Positions 21,762 to 34,080 of a stretch of DNA of 64,000 bases are shown here, one piece after another. The stretch comes from Diphasiastrum complanatum (lineage: Eukaryota > Streptophyta > Lycopodiopsida > Lycopodiales > Lycopodiaceae). Numbering within the stretch: the stretch's first letter is position 1; each line of letters starts with the position of its first letter. The stretch lies in the NCBI GenBank assembly GCA_029204225.1, contig CM055106.1:24292921-24356920 (forward strand), read 5' to 3'. The position numbers were made by a program, and so were the translations under genes. The notes below the pieces were generated by a model. It was not told the origin of the DNA, did not search any database, and was given only the letters and a program-made list of their open reading frames with translations.

Positions 21762-22397
21762 TGGCACGACTAGAAAGATCAGACAAAATGAAGAACAAGC
21801 ATAGCAATATTGACACAGATCTGAATGCAGAACAAAAAGCTGTATATAAGTATATCATGTATATAAGTTAATAATGCGGCAGAGCACAATACAATAGCGG
21901 ACGAAACTGCGTGCCCTACGAAGCTTATTTTGTCTGTAATGAGGAATAAAATCCCTTCTCTTAGTCTCTTCTTCTCTCGCTTCTCATCTAGCTCTCTCTA
22001 TATTGAATACACGAATGGTATCCAATATATATCCATAATATTACAGGTGTGCAGATGTGAAGTACAGAGTGGATGTGCTGTCTATAGGAGATCATGAGTG
22101 GCTGTAATCGTTGTCCAATCTGTTAGAGCAACTGCATGGAGTGAGCGTAAAAAGAGTGCGACATCAGCCAGTACTGAAGTGAACGTTGGTAATGATGCAA
22201 AAAGTGGGTCACCCTTACGAATTGTCTTAGGATAGGATTTCCAGGGTGCCTTGGCTTATAGGGCACCTTTGACATTCTGTAGGATAGTGTCCCCTTTCGC
22301 CTGTCACCATAACCTGTGTAAAAACATAGTGTTCGCGATTGTTTTGCCTTTTATTCGTCTGTGCGAATGCTTTCGTGAAAATGTTTGCAACCATGTC

Positions 22398-23888
22398 CTA
22401 CTTTCTGCAGTACGTTAAGCTTATCTCTCTGTCGAGAACCTTGCCCCTGATGTAGTGATATCTGATCTCAATGTGCTTACTCCTAGAATGAAATCTAGGA
22501 TTGGCCGATAAGGCATTAGCACTTTGGTTATCACAAAACAAAATTGTAGGGCTGTACCGATACAGATTAATGTCTGACAGCAAATTTCTCAACCAAAATG
22601 CTTCCTTAATAGATTTAGAAGCAGCAATGTATTCTACTCCGATAGAAAAAAGTGCGATAGAGGTTCGCTTACAACTGTTCCATGAAATAGGACTACCGTT
22701 GAAGAAGAATGTAAATCCAGATGTGGATTTACGATTGTCTACATCTCTTCCCCAGTTTGCATCAGAATAGCCACTGAGCTGATGAAGATTGTCGTTGTGA
22801 CATCTCCATAGCAGATGCACTGGTCCACGGTAGCTCGAATATATCTCATTACTCGAATAAGAGCCTTCTAATGGGTAATGCCAGGATTAGCCATATATTG
22901 GCTAAGTGAGCGTACAGCAAAAGAGATATCTGGTCCTGTACAGACCATTGCGTACATGAGAGATTCAAGTATCGATCGATATGGATATTCTCTCATCTGC
23001 TCCTCTTCATGCTTGGCCTGGGGACATTGATCCTTTGACAGATGCAGGCCTAGATCCATTAGTGAGTGAGCTAATTTACAATTTATCAAATTGTATCTGT
23101 TAAGAATATTGTGAAGATACCTTTGTTGAGTGATGTAAATCAGTCGATTTGCTCTGTCTCTGTGGATTTGAATTCCAAGACAGAAGTGAGCTTCGTCCAG
23201 ATCAGTCATGTCAAATTCTGAGAACAACATCTATTTTGCATCCTTGACTATTTTGGTATTGTTGTTGAAGAGCAACGTATCATCAACGTACAAGGTGATG
23301 ATAATGAAGGATTGCTGCACTGACCTTGAATAAACGTTGCAATTAGCAGTGCTTGGTTTGAATTCTTGTTCAATGAGGAATGTGTTGATCCTCTGAAACC
23401 CAGCTCTGGCAGACTGTTTCAAGCCGTACAGTGCTTTGTGAAGTTTACAGACTTGATTCTTCATGCTTCCAGAACGTATCCTTCGGGCTGGATCATGTAG
23501 ATATCTTCTTGTATGACTCGGTTCAGAAGGTTGTTTGTACATCAAGTTGATGTACTTTGAGGTCGACAGCTGCAGCATAAGACAAGAGCATTCAAATCGA
23601 CGAATGTTTGACGACTGGACTAAAAGTCTCATTGTAGTCGACATTCGGGATCTGGGTGAATCCTCGTGCTACTACTAGTCTAGCCTTCCTTTGATCAATT
23701 GCTCCGTTCGCATTATATTTGATCTTAAAGATCCATTTGCAATCAATAATATTGCAGCCAATAGGAGCTTCGACTAATGACCATGTCTGATTCTTGATCA
23801 GAGAGGAATACTCTCTGTCCATGGCTTCTCTCCAGAGATCAGAGTCTGGTTGGCTGAGTGCCTCTTTGACTGTCATCGGTTCCTGCAT
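22398..23888 (-). pseudogene. Copia B reverse transcriptase and RNase H
   Basis: RT begins MQEPMTVKEALSQPDSDLWR at 23888, continues with NIIDCKWIFKIKYNANGAID, then after a shift VCKLHKALYGLKQSARAGFQ and the catalytic YVDDTLL box at about 23270. The frame 23230-22868 has TGPDISFAVRSLSQYMANPG. RNase H (22820-22398) has GYSDANWGRDVDNRKSTSGF and the KHIEIRYHYIRGKV motif. It is split by at least three shifts or stops and lacks the last about 25 residues of RNase H. Confidence 0.85.
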
Positions 23889-25412
23889 TAAGAGACAGAC
23901 AGACTAAGGAGTATACCTTGTGGGTTGTGTGCGCACTCGGCTTGATCTTCTGGGATGATTCGACTGATGAACCGCTCCTGGGACTTGCTGCTGGGTAGTA
24001 GCAACATCTTCGTCTGATTCGTTGTCTCGAAGTGGGTCGACAATAGACACGCCTGAGCCAGAAGCTCGGACTGTCGTGTCAATGGCAGGAGATGTAGGTT
24101 CTTCTTGTCTTTGAGGTCGACAATTGATCCTCGATAAAGACTGTATCCTGGCTATACAAGATTTGCTAGGTATCAGTATCATACAGCTTGTAGGTGTTAT
24201 CAGATGAAGTATATCCGATCAGGATGGTCTTGAGACATTGGAAGTCCAATTTCTTCCTTGTGTCTTTTGGGATCTCCCCATAGGCAATGCACCCAAACAC
24301 TCTTAGGTTCTTCAAAGAAGGCTTAGAGCTGTCCACACCTCGTGGGGTGTCTTGTTTGACAGGGCCTTGGTCGAACATCTGTTTTGGAGGTAAGCTATAG
24401 TGGAGACAGCTTCAGCCCAGAATCTCTTGGGCAACGATGCATGTGATAGCATACACTTAGCAGATTCGACCAAAGTACGGTTCTTCCTCTCAGCTAAGCC
24501 ATTAGACTGAGGACTGTAAGGAGTGATGAATTGCTGCTCAATGCCTTGGCTTTGACAATACTCCTTAAACTTGACAGAGATGTATTCTCCACCATTGTCT
24601 GACCTTAGGGCCTTGATCGTCCTTCCAGTATCCTTTTCTGCGCGCTCCTTGAAGATTCTAAAGTAGTTGAAAGCTTTGGATTTCGTCTTTATGAAATACA
24701 CCATCGTTCTTCTGGAGAATTCGTCAATAAAGGTTATAAAATACTTGGCATCCTTCAGCAAAGGATTTTTCATTGGGCCACAAATATCTGAATGTACAAC
24801 ATCTAGCAATCCTCTAGCAATATGTCGATGGCTTGACTTTAGTGGTTTCCTAGTCTGTTTACCAACTAGACAGTCTTGACAAACATGAAACTTGACTTTT
24901 TCGCGAGGATAGTCGAGATCAAGAACAATAGATTGTCTAGACATTCGTTGTACAGCAACATGATTTAAATGACCAAGTCTATAATGGCAAAGTAACCCTT
25001 TATTTATATGAATTGAAGTACTGAGAGCCTGACTAGAGGCAGAAAAGCAATGACTTAATTTATACAAGTCTCCATGCCTCTTTCTGAGTGCTAGGATCTT
25101 GCCAGTCCTATCAACTACTTTACACTGATCACATTCAAACTCTACTCTATGTCCTAAATCTGTGATTATGCTTACAGAGAGTAGATTCGTAGATAAATTT
25201 GTATATACATGACTTTAGAGAGTAGCTTAATTGATCATTTGCAAAGCTTAATCTTACAGTGCCTTCACCTTTAATAGCTTGTGTAATATTGTCACCAAGG
25301 TGAACGAACTTTTGGGTACTGTAAGGTGTATAAGACTCAAAACAGCCAATGAGGCTAGTCATGTGCTGAGTGGCTCCGGAATCCAAGAACCAAGAACTGT
25401 TCCCAGATGCTT
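23889..25412 (-). pseudogene. Copia B protease and integrase
   Basis: Reading down from 25412: ASGNSSWFLDSGATQHMTSL (protease active site DSGA) to about 25200. The frame 25067-24312 then has the zinc H-H-C-C site (CHYRLGHLNH ... CQDCLVGK) and the integrase core with D (VHSDICG), D (ALRSDNGGEY) and E (SPQSNGLAERKNR). The C-terminal part includes KKLDFQCLKTILIGYTSSDN. The linker to RT (24182-23904) is in another frame. The integrase catalytic residues are intact. Confidence 0.85.
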
Positions 25413-26099
25413 TGTTGGCTGATTCTGACGAATCCCCAAGATACTCGGACAGAGCAACTCAAGAGCACCTCTCACCTTAGACCGAGGAGGTCTCTGAGAA
25501 GACGAGACTAATGAAGACTGAGAGCCGAGTATGAGAGCCGAGAAATACTAGCTAGGAAAGACAAGCAAGAACTGTGTAAGCCTCATGGTGAATCCCGGAA
25601 GATGGAATGACCATGTAGGAACTAGTATTTCTAGGCAAATGTAATAAATGCAAGTAGACCACTCTTAAAGAAAGTAGAGTGAGCTACCTTTTGATGGTGA
25701 CCTCTAGTGGAGAGCATTATTCCACTTGTAATTTGTGAAATGTGAAAATTCCACTAGGATGCCACCTAAGGAGCTCTCTTGCTTATTTAAGAGACTCCCT
25801 CTTTATGAAGAGGAGCTTTTTGTGTATTGTATCAACTCCATGCTGAAATGAGAAGAGCCTCCATGAGTTAGATGCATCCATTGAGCTCCTTGATCATGAT
25901 GGTTTTCTTGAGTGATGCCCCTATGATCATGCCCTTCCATTCATATTGTGTGTGGTTGTGGATTTAGAGTGGATTAGTTTTCTTGCTTTCCTAGTTGTGG
26001 ATTAGATTTCATGTTTTCTTTTGGATAAATGTAGGAGCCAGCATTCAAGTAAACTAAATAGGCTAGAAATGTGGCATAAATCTTACATATTCTCTAACA
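25413..26099 (+). repeat. 5' LTR of gag-only element
   Basis: 687 bp, TG...CA ends. It matches 29403-29779 almost base for base over the first about 370 bp, apart from a short indel near 25530. A TATA-like TTATTTAAGAG lies at about 25785. The LTR insertion interrupts the protease of Copia B. No standard tRNA-iMet primer site follows it. Confidence 0.8.
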
Positions 26100-26301
26100 T
26101 TCTAGTTCTTGATGTTCTTGGGATGTCCAAGAATCAAAAGACTGGTTAGTTTCTTGATTCTTCGACTTCTAACATGCTGTAGATTAGTTTTTGTTTCTTG
26201 TTTTGTCAATTTATGCAAGTAAAGTAGTGTAGGATCTGATTCTAGTTCATTTTGCAGCAAAGTAGAAGTAGGAATCCATCGTTGTTCAACTGAGCAGTAA
26301 G

Positions 26302-27111
26302 ATGGCAAAGGATGAATGTGTACGAGACTATATCGAGCATTTCAAATGCCTCAAAAGTCAAATACATGAACAGCCCTCTGAACAGATGCTCATCATCTAG
26401 TTTCTAGTCGGCCTTCCAAGATGGATTAGACGCGAGCTTAAATCCAATGATGAATATATGAGCCTCAAATTATCTATGTCTGATGCCATCAAGGAAAAAG
26501 ATGAAGGATCAGATGTTGATGAATCCAGGGAAAGACGAGCACCACGTGCTCCTCTCCATGAGTCAAAGCCGATCGAGGATACCCGAGATCAGCTTTGGGA
26601 ATCCCAGTTGGAGTTGTTTAATAAGCAACACCAACTACAGATGGAGAAACTCACCAACGAGTTTCAAGCTACCCTGAAGTCTATCCAAAGCAGTATGTCT
26701 GGTCAGTCAAACCCTGCACAGGTACCTTATAGACGAAAAATAATATGGTGCCCACACTGCTGGGCTACGCATCCTGTTGATGCTCCTTCATATCCGCCTA
26801 TCCAAGCACGTACAGTCCAACAATATGAAGCACAACCATCACATTCTCGACATTCCTTGACTTATCCCGAATATCCACCAGAAAGTCCAGAACCACTAGC
26901 CATACAAGATGGCTATGCTGTTATACAAGGGCCATTGCACACCAGATGTTTCATCTGTGGTGAAACTAGCCACTTCATGGCTGATTGTCCAGTTAAGACC
27001 AAGTACCATGCTGAGTGTCTTGACTGTATCAGAAAACATAGTTTCAAAGACTGTCCAAAACAACCAACTACGATCCTACCTACCCATTACGTCAGTTATG
27101 AATCCCGATAG
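26302..27111 (+). pseudogene. Gag of the non-autonomous LTR element
   Basis: From ATG 26302 one frame runs to 27111, with a single in-frame TAG at 26398. Early residues (DYIEHFKCLKSQIHEQPSEQ, then FLVGLPRWIRRELKS) are typical of retrotransposon gag. A coiled-coil-like stretch follows (ELFNKQHQLQMEKLTNEFQA). CFICGETSHFMADC is a CCHC knuckle (residues about 215-228), followed by a second cysteine pair (CLDC). Gag would bind and package the element RNA. About 269 codons are open except for the one stop. Confidence 0.78.
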
Positions 27112-29402
27112 GATCTTCACGACAACAACACGAGCACTATAGCACCCTCCCGCTCAATCTGCTGCTCACTCGAGAAGTTTCTAGCAAACTTCTACAATAC
27201 CACACAATACACCAGCTCCATAATGAAAAAAGACAATATGAAATGAGTCCTTGTCGAAAGAAAGTAAAATCGATATTTCGTCATCTGCTACAATGTCCAA
27301 CCAAGAGCAACCTCCACAGGGAATTGACAGTTTTTCTCCACTTCTACAACCTCAGATCTATTTGTCTTTTCACATGTTGATAAGATTTCCAATGTGCTAA
27401 TCCACAATATTTCTCAGATTTGGAAATCCAAATAGAGATCCGTCGGTTCTGAATCTCTTGTTCAGAGAGGTCCTCAAGACAAAGTACCTCATCCATACCT
27501 GCATCTCAAGCTATATCTTACAACATCTGCTATCAATGATGGTAGATTTCATGTCATCCACCCTGTCTAGTTTTGACAAGGGCATATCAAAATAAGTTTC
27601 ATCACTCTACAAACAACTGAAATATTGTAACTATCAAGGTACATTATCAATGTTGATGAATGCAAGGTTTGTTCGACAAGTGCTATATAGTTCTCACTCT
27701 TTGTAACGTTTGTTTATTTCCTTGTTTCTCTTCACCTAATTTGTGTGATTGAATTTTGCTTGAGGAATAGCTATTGCATGAGAGTCTTTTGTAGAGCATC
27801 TCCAGAACACATTTTCATTCATCTATCCATCTTCAGATTCCCTTGTATAGCAGTTTAAGATTTTTTAGACATATGAGAAATCCATGTCAAATTAGAGTTG
27901 ATTCCTGCATCTCATTGCCATATTATTCTTTGAGTCAACTACGGGAAGATCGAAACAAATTTAGTTAAAATTCGTTCAATTTTTAGTCCAGTCGCATGTT
28001 CAACGAGTTTCAACTACGTGTTCCACACGCCGATCCAATCCTAAGCATGAATAGTTACCAGCAACAACATCCCCACCAACAGATTTGGAGGGGGAGAGTG
28101 AATTTGCTTGGATCCACTAGAGCAGTTACGCTGCCAACAACAATATTAGCAAGATCAACAGCCAGGGTCACAAGTCAAATATGAAAAAGACAAGGCTAAA
28201 GAAGGCAGATGGATAATCCAAAGAGACTCAATCGGAAGAAGTACCCCAGTCACGACAAAGTTCCTTCATAAAGGAAAACACAAGCATTGGAAAATCAGTC
28301 TCCTTCTTCAACCAACCTCTTGCCATACTTCTACGCCCATTCTCATGTCTATCGTCCACACCATCTACTGTTGTCACCACCACCCTCCCTTCCATCTGTT
28401 ACTGTTCATCTGAGAAATTTTCAATTTTTGATAGATCATTGCAAGTGTCTTGCGGAGACCAACTACTGCCTATATTGGTTGTTTAGCCGAAAAAGACCTA
28501 CAAAAGCGGACAAAACAACTAGAAGAAATGAAGAGAAAGATCCAAGAAGCTGAGGAGGAAAGGAAGAAAACTTAAGCAACAGATGAGTTAGATCAATTTT
28601 GATCAAAAGAAACTCTTTGGAGCAATGATAGTTGAATCCCCTCCTACGAAGCCCAAAGAGATCCAAAAGTAATGGATCAAAAGAAAGAGTTGCAGAAAAG
28701 AAAGATGAAGACAACCGTGAACCTGCAAATAAAGCAAGCTCCTCACCCAGCAAGTGGTGGTCAAAGCTCGACATTGCAAGGGTCCAAGGCTACAACTGTA
28801 GAACTATCAACTCCTTCATCATGTTTCCTTACCGTTATCAACTATCAGTTCCAAGCCTTCATCATGTTTCCTTACCGTTACCAAACCGTCCATCCAAAAC
28901 AGTTCCTACCACCAATTTTTGATGAATCCATCTCCTTGAGACTGATAATCAAAGTTTGTGCAACCTGCAGATCAAAGGTTTTCCTTGAGACTGGAACTTC
29001 AACTGAGAGAAAAACCACGGAAACACCCAGAAGCAAATGGAGGACACAGACCTCCCAGAAGATAGAATCTGCCAAGAATCAAAAGACAAAACCGTCAATG
29101 GAAGATACAAGTGACAAAGACACATGGAAAGCACTCGAACATGCAAGTTGTGAAGCTGTTGAGAGCTCTCCAATTTTGAGAATGCCAACCAATTGCAGCA
29201 ATAAGACATTCTGGTTAAACTGCGGCAATTCATGAAAGACAATTTTTGTGATAAAGACTGGCGACAATAAGGACTTGGTTTTATGTAAGCGAACGAGGAT
29301 CTACGCTTTTCCAAGTGACAATTGAAAATGCCAATGCAAAGTGGAGCGACATCGTCCAAATGAGTTGCAGTGGGTTTTTGCAACACATTAGGGGTGGGAT
29401 GA

Positions 29403-29779
29403 TGTTGGCTAATTCTGAAGAATCCCCAAGATACTTGGACAGAGCAACTCAAGAGCACCTCTCACCTTAGACCGAAGAGGTCTTTGAGAAGACGAGACTA
29501 ATGAAAAATGAGAGCCGAGAAATACTAGCTAGAAAAGACAAGCAAGAACTGTGTAAGCCTCATGGTGAATCCCAAAAGATGGAATGACCATGTAGGAACT
29601 AGTATTTCTAGGCAAATGTAATAAATGCAAGTAGACCTCTCTTAAAGAAAGTAGAGTGAGCCACCTTTTGATGGTGACCTCTAGTGGAGAGCATTATTTC
29701 ACTTGTAATTTGTGAAATGTGGAAATTCCACTAGGATGCCACCTAAGGAGCTCTCTTGCTTATTTAAGAAACTCCCTCT
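29403..29779 (+). repeat. 3' LTR of gag-only element, truncated
   Basis: It matches the first part of the LTR at 25413 and stops at ACTCCCTCT, where Copia C sequence starts without any target duplication. The missing about 310 bp and the abrupt join to an inverted Copia copy point to recombination or deletion rather than clean insertion. Confidence 0.8.
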
Positions 29780-29782
29780 GCC

Positions 29783-31766
29783 TACGCGCAGATACCAAAG
29801 GACACAAGGAAGAAATTGGACTTCCAAGGTCTCAAGACCATCCTGATTGGATATACTTTGTCTGATAACACTTACAAGTTGTACGATCCTGATACCCAGC
29901 AAATCTTGTATAGTCGGGATACAGTCTTTATCGAGGATCAGTTCGTCGACCTCAAAGACAAGGATATTGCTCAAAAAGAACTTTCATCACCTGCCATTGA
30001 CACGACAGTCCGAGCTTCTGGCTCAGGCGTATGTATTGTTGACCCACTTCAGACAGCAAATCAGATGAAGATGTTGCTACTACCCAACAACAAATCCCAG
30101 GAGCGGTTCATCAGTCAAATCCTCCTAGAAGATCAAGCTGAGTGTGCACACAGCCCACAAGGTATATTCCTGGGTATGCCTGTCTCTTAATGCAGGAACC
30201 GACGACAGTCAAAGAGGCACTTAGCCAACCAGACTCTGATCTATGGAGAGGAGCCATGGACAGAGAGTATTTCTCTTTGATCAAGAACCAAACATGGTCA
30301 TTAGTCGAAGCTCCTATTGGCTGCAATATCATTAATTGCAAATGGATCTTTAAGATCAAATATAATGCCAATGGAGCAATTGATTGAAGGAAGGGTAGAC
30401 TGGTAGCACGAGGATTTACCCAGATCTCGAATGTCAACTACAGTGAGACTTTTAGTCCAGTCATCAAACATTCATCGATCCGAATGCTCTTGTCTTATGC
30501 TGCAGCTGCCGACCTCGAAGTACATCAACTTGATGTACAAACAGCCTATCTGAATAGAGTTATACAGGAAGATATCTACATGATCCAGCCCAAAGGATAC
30601 GTTCTGGAAGGCATGAATAATCGTGTCTGTAAACTCCACAAGGCACTGTACGGCTTGAAGTAGTCTGCTAGGGCTTGGTTTCAGAGGATCAACACATTCC
30701 TCATTGAACAAGGATTCAAACCAAGCACTGTTGATTGCAACGTTTATTTAAAGGCAGTGCAGCAATCCTTCATTATCATCACCTTGTACGTGGATGATAC
30801 GTTGCTCTTCAGCAACGATACCAACCTTTAAGGATTCAAAACAGATGCTATTCTGATCTGGACGAAGCTCACTTTTGTCTGGGAATTCAAATCCACAGAG
30901 ACAGAACAAATCGATTGATTTACATCACTCAACAAAGGTATCTTCATAATGTTCTTAACAGATATAATTTGATGAATTATAAATTAGCTCACTCACCAAT
31001 GGATCCAGGCCTGCATTTGTCAAAGGACCAATGTCCCCAGACCAAGCAGGAAGAGAAGCAAATGAGAGAGTATCTGTATCGATCGATACTAGGATCTCTC
31101 ATGTACGCAATGGTCTGTACAAGACCAGATATCTCTTTTGTTGTTAGCTCACTCAGCCAATACATGGCTAATCCTGGCATTACCCATTGGAAGGCTCTTA
31201 TTCGAGTCATGAGGTATATTCGAGCTACCGTGGACCAGTATATCTACTATGGAGATGTCAACAACGACAATCTTCATCAACTTAATGGTTATTCTGATGC
31301 AAGCTGGGGAGGAGATGCAGACAATCGTACATCCACATTTGGATTTACATTCTTCTTCAACGGCGGTCCTATTTCGTGGAACAGTCGTAAGCAAACCTCT
31401 ATCGCACTTTCTTCTACTGAAGCAGAATACATTGCTACTTCTCAATCTATTAAGGAAGCGTTTTGGTTGAGAAATTTGTTGTCAGACATCAATCTGTATC
31501 AGTACAGCCCTACAATTTTGTTTTGTGATAACCAAAGCGCTATTGTCTTATCGGCCAACCCTAGATTTCATTCTAGGAGTAAGCGCATTGAGATCAAATA
31601 TCACTACATCAGGGGCAAGGTTCTCGACAGAGAGGTGAGCTTAACGTACTGCAGAACGCAGGACATGGTTGCAGACATCTTCACGAAAGCACTCAGTGTT
31701 AATGCACACAACAAATTTTGTGCATTGCTCAGTCTGAAGATCAAGGCATTCACGGATCCAGATTAA
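29783..31766 (+). pseudogene. Copia C integrase C-terminus, RT and RNase H
   Basis: 29816-30190 carries DFQGLKTILIGYTLSDNTYK and the integrase-RT linker. RT starts at about 30190 (MQEPTTVKEALSQPDSDLWR); a TGA at about 30385 replaces the glutamine of IDQRKA, and a TAG at about 30661 follows ALYGLK. The YVDDTLL box is at about 30787-30810, after which a deletion shifts the frame near 30830. The frame 30915-31766 is open for 283 codons through RNase H (SSTEAEYIATSQSIKEAFWL, KRIEIKYHYIRGKVLDREVS) and ends KIKAFTDPD. RT and RNase H copy element RNA to DNA; this copy could not do so. Confidence 0.87.
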
Positions 31767-31773
31767 GGGGGGG

Positions 31774-32918
31774 TGTTGGATTTATTTCCTCTACTCTCCT
31801 TAAATCCCATTTTAATCTGCCTCCATTCATACTGCATATTTACTAACGTTGTCGTGTAGTCTGCATATTTACACGCAAATTCACACAGACGAAGAAAAGA
31901 CGAAAGAATCACGTCGTTGTGTTTTTACACACGTTATGGTGACAGGCGAAAAGGGGGCACTATCTTACAGAATGCCAAAGGTGCCCTAAAAGCAAAGGCA
32001 CCCTATAAATCTAATCCTAAGGCTACTTGTAAGAGTGACGCACTTTTTGCATTGTCATCACCAACGATCACTTCAGCACTGACTTACGTCGCACCCTTTT
32101 CATGCTCATCCCATGCAGCTGCACTAATAGACTGGACAACAATTGCAGCCACCCACGATCTCTTACAGATGTTGCACATCCACTTTGTACTTTTCATATC
32201 TGCACACCTGCAATATAATATATATATACTGGATACCATTTGTGTATTCAAACGAATGAGTGAATGAGTTGATGAGTTGATGAATGAGACGAAGTAGATG
32301 CCTTGCGCATTGATTTCTTGATTGTCAACAATAAGGTTTTATTCCTTTACAGATTGTATAAGCTTCGTAAAACATGCGATTTCGTCCGCTATTGTCTTGT
32401 GCGCTACCGCATTATTGACATGTATACATGATATACTTAATCTGATACAGTTCTTTGTTCTGTGTTCATATCTATGTTAATATTGCTATGCTTATCATTC
32501 ATTTTGTCTGATCTTTCTAGTTGTTCTTTCTGGTAATAGACGACTAACATTTAGTCAAGTCTTTCACGAATCATTCGTGACTAATTATCAGTCGAGCACC
32601 GTCTAGCTCTTTGCGAATCATTCTCAACAAATAGTTTGTCTTACTATTCGCGACAAACCATTCTTCTGCAGCTTTACTCATTTATTAAAGTTTGACTACA
32701 TAATCAAGAACGACTGTGATTCCCATCACTACGGTTTTGTTCGTTCTGATAGACGTAGTCATGCTTACGGAGAGAGTCGTATAGCTCGTTCCGCTGCGCA
32801 CGAACATTTTCTATTCGAGTTTGTTTCTCGTTCGTGTTCGTCTTACTTCTTTGAAATTATTTTTCGTTTCTAACATATGACAACTTTTCTCAACTTGTTC
32901 ATCTCCCTCTCTCCAACA
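31774..32918 (+). repeat. 3' LTR of Copia C
   Basis: 1145 bp from TGTTGGATTTATTTCC to CTCTCCAACA. The ends are short inverted repeats (TGTTGG/CCAACA), immediately after the purine-rich tract. A TATA-like ATATATATA lies at about 32219. A 65-bp head fragment of the same LTR type is at 34014-34080 and a truncated inverted copy at 21762-22352. Confidence 0.85.
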
Positions 32919-33311
32919 GTAATATCATAATTGAATCCAGCTTTAGCCAAAAAAAAATAAAGTTTAAATGGCACCACCAAATCCGTTTTGAGTTTTATTC
33001 AAAGTTAATTAGGGATTTAGTGGTTGCCAATTTTTTTATGCCTCAACTTTTTTTCTTTGATATTACATCAATTTTACTATTCAGAATGAAAATTTGAATT
33101 TATACAAACTTCACTTTTTAAGAACAAAATGGATTTCATTTTCTAAATTGTAGTCATTGTGTAGTTGCAAGAAAGTGGTAGCCATTGGGTGTGTGTCACT
33201 CCTAAACCATTGTTGCATATTGGGATGTCATGAGGGCGCATAATAAATGTGAATCTTGGCAGTTGAAGCTGTTTAGAGGGGTGTTGGGATTGAAAAAAAA
33301 GGGACCCAAGG

Positions 33312-33934
33312 TGTTACGTCCATATTCAACTAAGGATTTGGAATAGTCCTAATATGGTAGACCGGCTCTCTAGTATTCGGGATTGTTGCTTACGCCTCGA
33401 TTTTATTCCATTGGAAGGCCAATTTCTAACTAATAACCTTGAGAGGACCCAGACACTCCTATGTTGAGCACTTAGTGGGTCCTACCGCTACAACTAATGG
33501 TGGCCAACCCTTACCAAGTGGGCCCTGCCACAATACACTATACAGGTAGAGTAATAAGTGTGAGGGCACTGGCATCCTGCGCGTATAAGCCCAACCCAAT
33601 GAGCACAAGTAGCAAGTTGTAATTCATAGGAATAAGCTACTTGGGCCCTAGGTGTAAATAAAATTAAATAATGTAGAGGCCCAAAATCACAAACTCAAGT
33701 TGCAAATAAGGAATCTAATCTTGGTCAAAGTGGGACTCACATGACTCATGTGACTTACTTTGTGCTAATGTTAGAACCATTAGATTATATTTGTGTTAAT
33801 TTGAAAGGCTTGGATTAGAATCCTTGCTTCAATGAAGTGGCCAATCAGAGTGAAGGAGGCTCATGTTCCAAATCTATAAAAGAGAGCCATTTCCTTTGGA
33901 TTGTATCTTTTTCTCTTTTTCTAGTGCCAGTTTC

Positions 33935-33993
<59 letters not shown>

Positions 33994-34012
33994 AGTTGAG
34001 GTGAGGTTACCG
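33312..34012 (+). mobile_element. Probable solo LTR (TGTTACGTCC family)
   Basis: Starts TGTTACGTCCATATTC. Phrases such as TTACGCCTCG and TTTCTAAC...GAGAGGACCCA recur at 63069-63250. It has no internal coding region, ends near GTTACCGTAG after a (CT)n run, and is followed by a fragment of the Copia C LTR. The 3' boundary and target duplication are uncertain. 32919-33311 holds nothing that I recognise. Confidence 0.45.
33937..33989. repeat. (CT)n microsatellite
   Basis: About 26 CT units near the end of the probable solo LTR, same strand sense as the tracts at 4436 and 35860. Confidence 0.95.
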
Positions 34013-34013
34013 T

Positions 34014-34080
34014 AGTTGGATTTATCTCCTCTACTCTCCTAAATCCCATGTTAATCTAGTTCCATTCATCGCTGCAACAT
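34014..34080 (+). repeat. Fragment of Copia C-type LTR head
   Basis: TTGGATTTATCTCCTCTACTCTCC and the next 40 bases match the start of the LTR at 31774 with about eight differences, and then the match stops. Confidence 0.7.

Larger units (their letters stand above)
21762..25412 (-). mobile_element. Copia element B (minus), truncated at both ends
   Basis: Same family as the plus-strand element at 29780-32918. The low-coordinate part (21762-22352) is about 590 bp of its 3' LTR. A deletion has fused the RNase H FTKA motif directly to the LTR interior near 22353. The body runs RNase H, RT, integrase, protease towards 25412, where it is cut at codons just upstream of the protease active site by the LTR of a gag-only element. 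The gag and 5' LTR are not seen. Confidence 0.83.
25413..29779 (+). mobile_element. Gag-only (non-autonomous) LTR retroelement
   Basis: Flanked by direct LTRs: the 5' copy 25413-26099 (TGTTGGCTGATTCTG ... CTCTAACA) and a 3' copy starting 29403 (TGTTGGCTAATTCTG), which is truncated at 29779. A purine-rich tract (AGGGGTGGGATGA) precedes the 3' LTR. The 3.3-kb interior holds a gag frame (26302-27111) and no protease, RT or integrase motif that I can find. It therefore resembles gag-bearing non-autonomous elements mobilised in trans. The 27150-29400 interior includes a 50-bp tandem repeat around 28813-28882. Confidence 0.78.
29780..32918 (+). mobile_element. Copia element C (plus), 5'-truncated
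   Basis: Plus-strand copy of the family seen inverted at 21762-25412. It starts in the integrase C-terminal region and runs through RT and RNase H to a stop (31766), a purine-rich tract (AAGGGGGGG) and a complete 3' LTR (31774-32918). The arms at 21762-24300 and 29780-32520 are thus a multi-kilobase inverted repeat with the gag-only element in the spacer. Confidence 0.85.
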
